DNA of 64,000 nt from Panonychus citri (taxonomy: Eukaryota; Arthropoda; Arachnida; Trombidiformes; Tetranychidae): the NCBI RefSeq assembly GCF_014898815.1, contig NW_026515416.1, positions 620,001 through 684,000 on the forward strand. The letters run 5' to 3'. The first letter of the stretch is position 1; each line of letters starts with the position of its first letter. A program made the position numbers and the translations under genes. Below are positions 57,029-64,000 of this stretch, in pieces. The notes beneath the pieces are model-generated. The model made no database searches. It worked only from the letters and a program-made list of their open reading frames with translations, and was not told the DNA's origin.

Positions 57029-59324
57029 GGTGATTTCTCAGGAAAAGGTAACTAGTTTGATCACGAATTAATTAGTAGTGGATTGATTATCTAAATGGTC
57101 CGATGTAAAGTACAATCGAGAAAATCTGTTAAAAAGTATAAGAGAAAAGGATGAAAATTAGATGATCACAATTAGCACATGAAGATCACAATTAATGGAG
57201 CAAATTAAAAGGTTTCAACAAGTAAAAAGATAAACATAGATATTGATTAGGGTGGAGAAAGAAACAATTACCTGTGATAATAGGAACTAATTAAATTGTG
57301 GTTGACAAGAAAATTACAGAGCAACTGATTAGAAATGAAAAGAAAACCAATTCTTATATATTTGGGTTAAAACTCAAGGGACACAAACAAAGTTACGCAA
57401 TTAATCAGTTGTTCATCTCTAATTGGATGATCACATCGATTTCCTAATCCATTTTAAAGTCTAAATTGTTGAGTAATTAAAATTACCTAATCACTTTTGG
57501 AAAGAAAAAAAAAAGTAAACAAACAAACAGAAAGAAAGACAATAACATTCACTTTCTTTTTTCTCTCTGTCAACAGCTGATCGGTTTTCTAAAAATTATC
57601 TTACTGATTTTTTGTTAATTTCTAATTTTAATTTGATTTCGTAATTTTTTTCTTTTCCCAATGGTTTACAGTTAATTGTTGTGAAATTCAATCTATTTGA
57701 TAGTCTTGGGCAATTTTAGTTCTTTGCCTTTGCGATTAAATCAGTTGATTGTTGGAGGAATTTTGTTTCCCTTCTAATACATTTTCTTATGTTTTTGATT
57801 GTTGGGCAATTAAAAGAGATCATGGAACGTGATTTAGCAATTTAGATTCTCTAATTTAATGTTTCACTTTAGATTATTTGGATTTGGACAATTGGATTGG
57901 ATTAGGTTTGATGTTAATTGTCTTACCTTTCGGTTTCTATGTTGATTGTGGTGAAAAGTTGATTTTAATTTTGTGGAATCAAATTAACAATTTGGACTAT
58001 TAAAACACTTTGATTAAACTGTTAACCAAGTTAAAGTTAAATTGTTGAGCGAGTTTATTCAAGTAAACGGATTGATTGGTTAAGTTTAATTGCTGATTCT
58101 GATTTCAATGATTTAGCTTTTCAAGAGGTTTCAGTAATCAATATCTTCACCAGTAAATTTAGTTCAATTAAGAGTCTGTTGGAAAGAGATCACAATCAAC
58201 TAATTATTGATTCCAAATCAAATCAGACTGATTGTTGAAAAGCCTGAAAACAGATCTTAATTGTAATTAATTATCATAAGAGTTTCTAACAAATATCAGT
58301 ATAGTTAATTACTGATTAGATAATCAAGACAATTATGAAATCAGCGTTAATTTCAACAATCGTAATCAAATGAAAGGAGGAAAAAAATTGAAATTTAATC
58401 ATTAATCTGACAGTTTAATCAGTTTTAATTTAATTTTTTGATTAATTAAACAAAACAAACAAGGAATTGAATATTAACTGATTATCTTTGATGCTTTTAA
58501 CTATTCAATTAATGAGTTAATCAATTGATTTAAGACAAGAAGCCAGAAATTGATTAACAATTTAAAATCCAAATTAACCTTTCCTTTCAAATTAAATGAT
58601 ACATTCAAGATCAAGTTAATTACAATTTAAGATCTAATAATTATCCTGATTACAATTTAAAATTAGCTCTTATTTTTCATATCAAATCCAATATCAGAAA
58701 ACAATTAACAATCAAATGTTAATTGTTCATAAATATTTAATAATCTAAACATAGAGAAGTGAATTAATTTATCATCAATGAAATTAAATAACAAAAAAAC
58801 TCAACATAGTAACAATTTAATTGTTTGGATAAATCAAATAATCAAGTGAACAAAAAGTTTGTTGTTTTTATTTAATTTTAATTAAAACGTAAACACGATT
58901 GAAGTTAATTGTGATTAACTTAAAGTTTCATGTTCCTGTGTGTGTGTACAATTATCATCATCATTAGAAAGTGTAACTTATTTAATTGTTGCAATTAAAT
59001 CAAATGATTATCATTAATTGTAAAAGTATGTGCATTAACCTTTAACGTTTCAATTACAAAGTCAATGTACATTTGATTAATGAATTTTGATGATTAACCA
59101 ACAAAAGAAAAGATAATCAAGATTTGATTAGTGATAGAAAATAGTAAATTAATTAATCAGTTGATTAAACACTTAAAAGCCAATTCGTTGATCAGAATAA
59201 CTTGTAGTTGATGAAAATTCAAAATGATTATAAAATATAAACTTTTTCATAGGAAACAATATAAATCTTGATTAGAGACAAATGATTAACTTTAAAGGTA
59301 AAGTTAATTGTTGATTTAATTTAA
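57029..59324. other. Intergenic between GGPP synthase and RAB3GAP1 (both minus)
   Basis: 2.3 kb of AT-rich DNA. It includes GGPP synthase 5' sequence (a possible 5' UTR exon near 57250) and the RAB3GAP1 3' UTR. A short (GT)n lies near 58937-58946. No gene or repeat recognised. Confidence 0.5.
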
Positions 59325-61299
59325 TTATCTGAACAATGTATCCTGACAGAAAGCACCGGAGACTCTGAATTCATTTGGAGTGATTAAAGCAAACATCCGT
59401 TGAGGTAAAGGTTTGGAAGTGACCGAAGGCCTTGGACAGGTAGTTCGAAGTACGTATTCCTTGGCCAGTGGAGGTGGAAGGTCAGATTTATCGTAAACCC
59501 GAACAGCCCTTTCGCCGACTGTGGTTTGCTCCTCATAAAGAGCTCGACTTGATTCCGTGAACAATTTAACCAGCAATTTACCAAGAATACCCTTTGATCC
59601 ACCAGCAACTTCCATCTCCTTTTCTTGAGTTAATCCCAAGATTAAAGGATTAAGCATATTCCAAATAGATGATGTTGGTGATAATGAGATTGTCTCACTA
59701 GTTATCTCATCAGTGGATGATGATGATGATGATGATAATTCCGCTGCCATGTTCAACAATCGTCTTAACGTTTCAATTTTTACCAAACGAGTTTCCAGAT
59801 TACCCAAGATCGTTAAACATTTATCATAATCACCCGATGAACAATTTCTTGTTAAATCCGTTAAATTAATCGCTAATTCTGATTCAGTATAGCCTAAAGT
59901 TTCAATTCGATTGATTAATTGACTTGTACCACAGTGGATTAAACAAGGAGCCAGGTAATTAATTAAACCGGTACAGGTAAGAGATGCAAATGAGTGTAAA
60001 ACTTTTTCCGCTTCTTTGGTATAATCAAACAGAACCTTTTGTCGAACCACTGGAACGGGTTTGGCCGATTCCCAGACTTCTCTCCACATGTTACCTGGTG
60101 TTTCCATTCGTGCCGATAATTTACCTCGAGATGAAGAAGAAGAAGATGATGATTGATCATCTTCTAGAATAAAATCTCTCGGTGAATGCCAACGAACAAA
60201 ATCTTCCAACATACAACCCGGATTAGCCGATTTGAAAGCTTCCATATCAGAGATTAATTGAGCCGATTGCATTCGAGCCCTAAGGGCAGCTCCTTCCGTT
60301 GTGGTTCCTAATTGAGCAAGAATCTGAACTTGTTCCATCATCATGTCTTCCGTCATCGGCGCTGGATCTTGAGTTATTGGTACAAACAAAGGTTCATCGT
60401 TGGAAATGAGTGTTAATCCATTTAATTGGTGAGATCGACCTTCGGCCTGAAGTAATGATCGTTTTCCTCCTATTCAATACAAGATAAAATAATAACAATT
60501 ATCATGATTAGTTAATTGTTGTAGCAAGTTAATTCTCAGCCTTACCTTGATTGAATTCATCTTCATCTTCAATTGCATCAAAAAATTCATCCTCAGAATT
60601 ATTTTCATCTCCATTATCATTTCTGGTTATTATTTTTCTTCCTGAATCACTTTGAGTGATAATTTCTCGCTTCCTTTTCTGTTGGATGCAACAATTTAAC
60701 ATCTACATGATGATGATTAAGATAAATGATTGTTAAGAAAACGAAACAATTACAATTAAGAGCCATATTAATATGTAGATAAATTAAGTTATCACGAATT
60801 AATAATAACAATTTACATGGGAAAGAGTAAATCAACAACTGAGAAGGTGAACAAATTAATGAACAATTTAAATTGTAGGAATAAATTAACTAAATCATTA
60901 AAGAGTAAATCATTGTGTCTTTAAAAGTTTTAACAACTTAATCAGTTTTCGTTTTATATGTTAAGATATTGATTAGATTAAATTGATAATTGGATCAAAT
61001 TAAGATGTAATTGTAATTATGTACTAGAAGATTAATTAAATCATTAAAAGTGAAACTTAATTAAGTTAAATTACCACTTGAGACAAACAGAAACATTGTA
61101 TTGATACACGACAATTAACTAGTCACGATGATTGTAAAGATGATTAAACTGTCTAGGAAACAACAACAATTTAAATAATCATATTTATCACCTGGTAATT
61201 AAACTTAATTTGCAACAATTAACTAATTATTTGCAGTATCTTACCTGGAGCTTTTGATTTAATAGACAAGTTGAAAGATCGGGTGAAACAATTTCCAAA
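59325..61299 (-). CDS. RAB3GAP1: Rab3 GTPase-activating protein catalytic subunit (3' part)
   Basis: Three terminal exons can be read: 61299-61245, 60702-60546 and 60469-59325, 451 complete residues plus a split codon at the start. They begin LEIVSPDLSTCLLNQKLQ-MLNCCI, then an acidic EDEFFDAIEDEDEF stretch, NGLTLISNDEPLFVPITQDPAPMTED, TTEGAALRARMQSAQLISDMEAFKSANPGCMLEDFVRWHSPRDF, LSARMETPGNMWREVWESAKPVPVVRQKVLFDYTKEAEKVLH, and the end REYVLRTTCPRP---KPLPQRMFALITPNEFRVSGAFCQDTLF in outline. This is the C-terminal half of RAB3GAP1, which with RAB3GAP2 inactivates Rab3 at synapses and activates Rab18 at the ER. The first ~500 residues are not in the window: no upstream exon was found up to 64000. 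Confidence 0.92.
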
Positions 61300-64000
61300 C
61301 TGAGGACAATTAAAAATGAACAACAATTAGAATGGATCAAATGATTCAATCGTGAAACAATTAACAAAATCAATCAAATCAACGAGAAAAACTTTGCAAA
61401 TTTGCAAAGGTAAATTGTAACAATTAGAATCAATCGTGTATTATAATTTAAATTGTTGGGAAATAAGAAATCAGGTCAAGTATAAGAAACTAAATTACCA
61501 TTGGAAAAGTTGACTATTTAAAATTAAATGGTTAATCCAGTTTAATAGAAGATAACAATTAGAATTGTAGTTCAGGTCTAGATTGTTAATTCTGGAAAAG
61601 TTTATCGTTAAATTGTTGGACTGTTATTAAATTACAATTTAATATCTTGTCTATGGGAAATAACATCTTATTATCATTGGTTTAAATTACAGGGTAAGTT
61701 GTAAATTGTTATTTAGTTAAATTGTTGATTAACTTTACGATCCTTGAAATTTTTTTTTCATATTCATAATAATATAATAGCGAAATATATTGTTAACAAT
61801 TTAGTATAACAAGAAACAATTGTTGATATATAACAATTTAAGGTTGATTTAGTAACATTGAAGGTTAATTACTATTGATTTAATTCAGTTATGAGATTAT
61901 TAATTGCTTAAAGTTTATATTATTTAGTCTTAGGTTGATGCTGTTGTTTTTGATTATCATCAAATTGCTTGACCATTTTGTATCTTATTTTTTAAATATG
62001 AGTTGATTACCTTGAAATTAATTGTGTTACTTTGATTATGATTATGATTTTGTTGATTTTAACTCTCAATGTGAAAACAAAGCAACATGAATCAAAATTG
62101 ATTTTTAACAACAAATTGATTATCATTAGTGAATTATTATTGTGTTAATATTGAGAGAAAATAAAATCTCTATTAATTTAGTTGATCATCATTACCAATA
62201 TTCATCAGAAAATAATTAATAGTTAATGATTAGTGATTAGTGATTAGTGATTATTGATCATCATCAAATCAGGAGGAAACTTGAAGATTCTCAAAAGGAA
62301 ACAGTTAATTGTTACTAATAAAATCAAAAAGATGATCATTTAATTGTTATTAAACAATGTATTTACATTCATCCTTTAAATATGTTCAAAATTCATGTTA
62401 ATCAGTTGAAACAATCAGTTAATCAAGTGAGTTAATGTTGACCAAGAAAAAAACCTTAGGCCTAACAGGTAAGTGAATCTTTAATCACTATTTTGAGTCA
62501 ATTTCACAAGATAATCTTAATTATCTAAACTATCAGTTTGTTAATTGTCACAGAAATTTAGTTCTTAAAACAATTGTCAAAAAACAGAAACTCAATTAAC
62601 TTTAATCACAAATCTAAATGAACAAAATTAAATCATTTCTTTGGTTTTGTCGTCAGAAAAATAGATGGCGCTACATGTATGAATCAATTTCCTTTCACAA
62701 TCAAGAAGTTAATTAAACAATTAAGGGATAATTAATCATATACAACCAGTCCGATTGTTGTAAGTTAATTAAATACACAAATTATATGATTCTATTATTA
62801 TTGAATGTGATAATTGGTCAACATTTTGGCTGAAAACCACTTTTGATTGAAATTTAATTCTGTCAGCTAAATTATGATTGATTTAATTATAAAATCAAAT
62901 GATTAAGATGAAAAATTAATTATCTGGTAATCAAAAGGTTAAATAGTGACCCAAGGATTAGATGTTATTGATTAACTAACTAAATCAATCATGAGATTAA
63001 GATAATCAATACAAGAAATTGAAACAATAATCAGTTATGATTAGTGATTATTGTACAATGAACTTAACAATCAACCAATAATCGTGTTCATGGTTTAATT
63101 GTCAAAGTGATTAAGATTAAAAATTCCCAAGTAATTATACTAATCAGACACAGTGGGAGATTTAATTATGACTTTTTTTTAATCACTGAATTTGTGATTA
63201 ACTGATTATGTAAAAATATTCAAAATACAAACAGTAAAAGATCAAGAAAAATATAATAAAGTTACAATTGAATAGTAATTAACTAATTACGGAAGTGATT
63301 CAGTGAAATTTTTCACCAGATTAATAATTAAACTGATTGTGAATAAAATTATCTCAACAATTTAATACAATAGTTTATTGTTGTTTATTGAGTTAACATT
63401 TAAATTGTTGATTTAACAACTATATTTGATCAACGGTTGATTTTTATTAAGGAAAAATCAATCAATGGTCACAATTAAGGTTTTTTTGATAATAATAACT
63501 TAATCATTACCATCATCAAAGACTGGATCTAAATTAATAACAACAATTTAACCTTGAATTGATTGTTAAACTTGAAATGATAATAATAATGAACATCATC
63601 AGCGTTTAATAAAATTGATTGTAACTGTTAAATTGATTGTTGAAAGGAAAGTGATTTGATTACATGCTGTTAGTTGCTACTTAATTTAATTTTCAATTGT
63701 AATAACAATTAAAGGTAAAGTTTCCGGTAGAAAAATTTAACCAACAATCAAATCAGTTAATTCAGTTAAATGGATTGACTTTGATTATTCTGTATTTGTT
63801 TGGATTGGATGGAAAACAACAATTTAAATCTAATTACTCTTTATGATTTGCTAATTAAAGTTGATTGTTGGTTAAAAATACTTTGATAATGACAATTAAC
63901 AACACGCAAAGATTAAATAGTTGATTAAGTTAATTGTAAACTTTTAAGTTCCTTTGACAATTTGTAATCAACTTTGTAACCAAACAATTAAACTTGATTG
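61300..64000. other. Probable RAB3GAP1 intron or upstream flank, no exon found
   Basis: 2.7 kb, extremely AT-rich and full of AATTGTT, TTAATTG and GATTAATCA words. AATAGATGGCGCTACATG at 62660-62677 matches the AGATGGCGC element of the ATG5 promoter region. No coding exon on the minus strand continues RAB3GAP1, so at least one long intron must run to the edge of the window. Confidence 0.5.

Noticed and set aside
1..64000. tRNA genes, CRISPR arrays, operons or prokaryotic signals
   Set aside because: No tRNA B-box/A-box pair or cloverleaf was seen by eye, and the introns and gene content are plainly those of an animal genome.

Overview
This window is nuclear DNA from an animal, most likely an arthropod and plausibly a mite. 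It is AT-rich, with compact genes, many short introns with GTAAGT/GTAAAT-type donors, one (CCTAA)5 block that matches the arthropod TTAGG telomere unit, and a miR-71/miR-2 microRNA cluster, which is a protostome hallmark. The species cannot be fixed from the sequence alone. There are no bacterial or viral features and I found no tRNA or rRNA gene. All exon models are my own readings, checked for frame and splice consensus.

Layout. 1-3.0 kb: non-coding, with a diverged direct duplication and the telomere-like block. 3.0-9.1 kb (+): a six-exon small cysteine-rich secreted precursor, an acylphosphatase that lacks both catalytic residues, and a stomatin-like protein 1 (SPFH plus SCP2). 9.6-14.3 kb (-): INO80E, a CM1-motif centrosomin-like protein and a UPF0390 protein. 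14.6-22.1 kb (+): AUH-type enoyl-CoA hydratase, Pellino and ATG5. 23.0-24.1 kb (-): RYBP/YAF2. 25.5-27.6 kb (+): BBS1. 27.8-32.3 kb (-): mitochondrial ribosomal protein L38, PDSS2 and a secreted Gly-rich protein. 33.7-37.6 kb (+): MANBAL, a wrecked OMP-decarboxylase (UMPS) pseudogene and protoporphyrinogen oxidase. 38.1-42.0 kb: a large inverted repeat whose arms each carry miR-71 and miR-2, followed by a third miR-2-like hairpin. 42.1-43.1 kb (-): TMED7/p24. 44.0-53.7 kb (+): INTS4 with one apparent frameshift, a trypsin-like protease and PDCD4. 55.7-57.0 kb (-): GGPP synthase. 59.3-61.3 kb (-): the 3' part of RAB3GAP1, whose 5' part lies outside or beyond a long intron.

The most notable object is the microRNA locus. 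The conserved order miR-71 then miR-2 is present twice, head to head, in arms of about 1.4 kb separated by about 0.2 kb. The left copy (minus strand) has the canonical miR-71; the right copy (plus strand) has lost one A inside the miR-71 seed; miR-2 is identical in both. A read-through transcript would fold into a very long hairpin and could feed an siRNA pathway.

Functional links between genes are mostly those of scattered housekeeping genes. PDSS2 (ubiquinone side chain) and GGPP synthase share prenyl chemistry, and RAB3GAP1 acts on Rabs that carry geranylgeranyl groups. Three genes (BBS1, the CM1 protein, the stomatin-like gene) have RFX X-box-like sites upstream, which suggests a ciliary or sensory-neuron programme. 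ATG5 and the AUH/UPF0390 divergent promoter share a 15-nt element built around AGATGGC.
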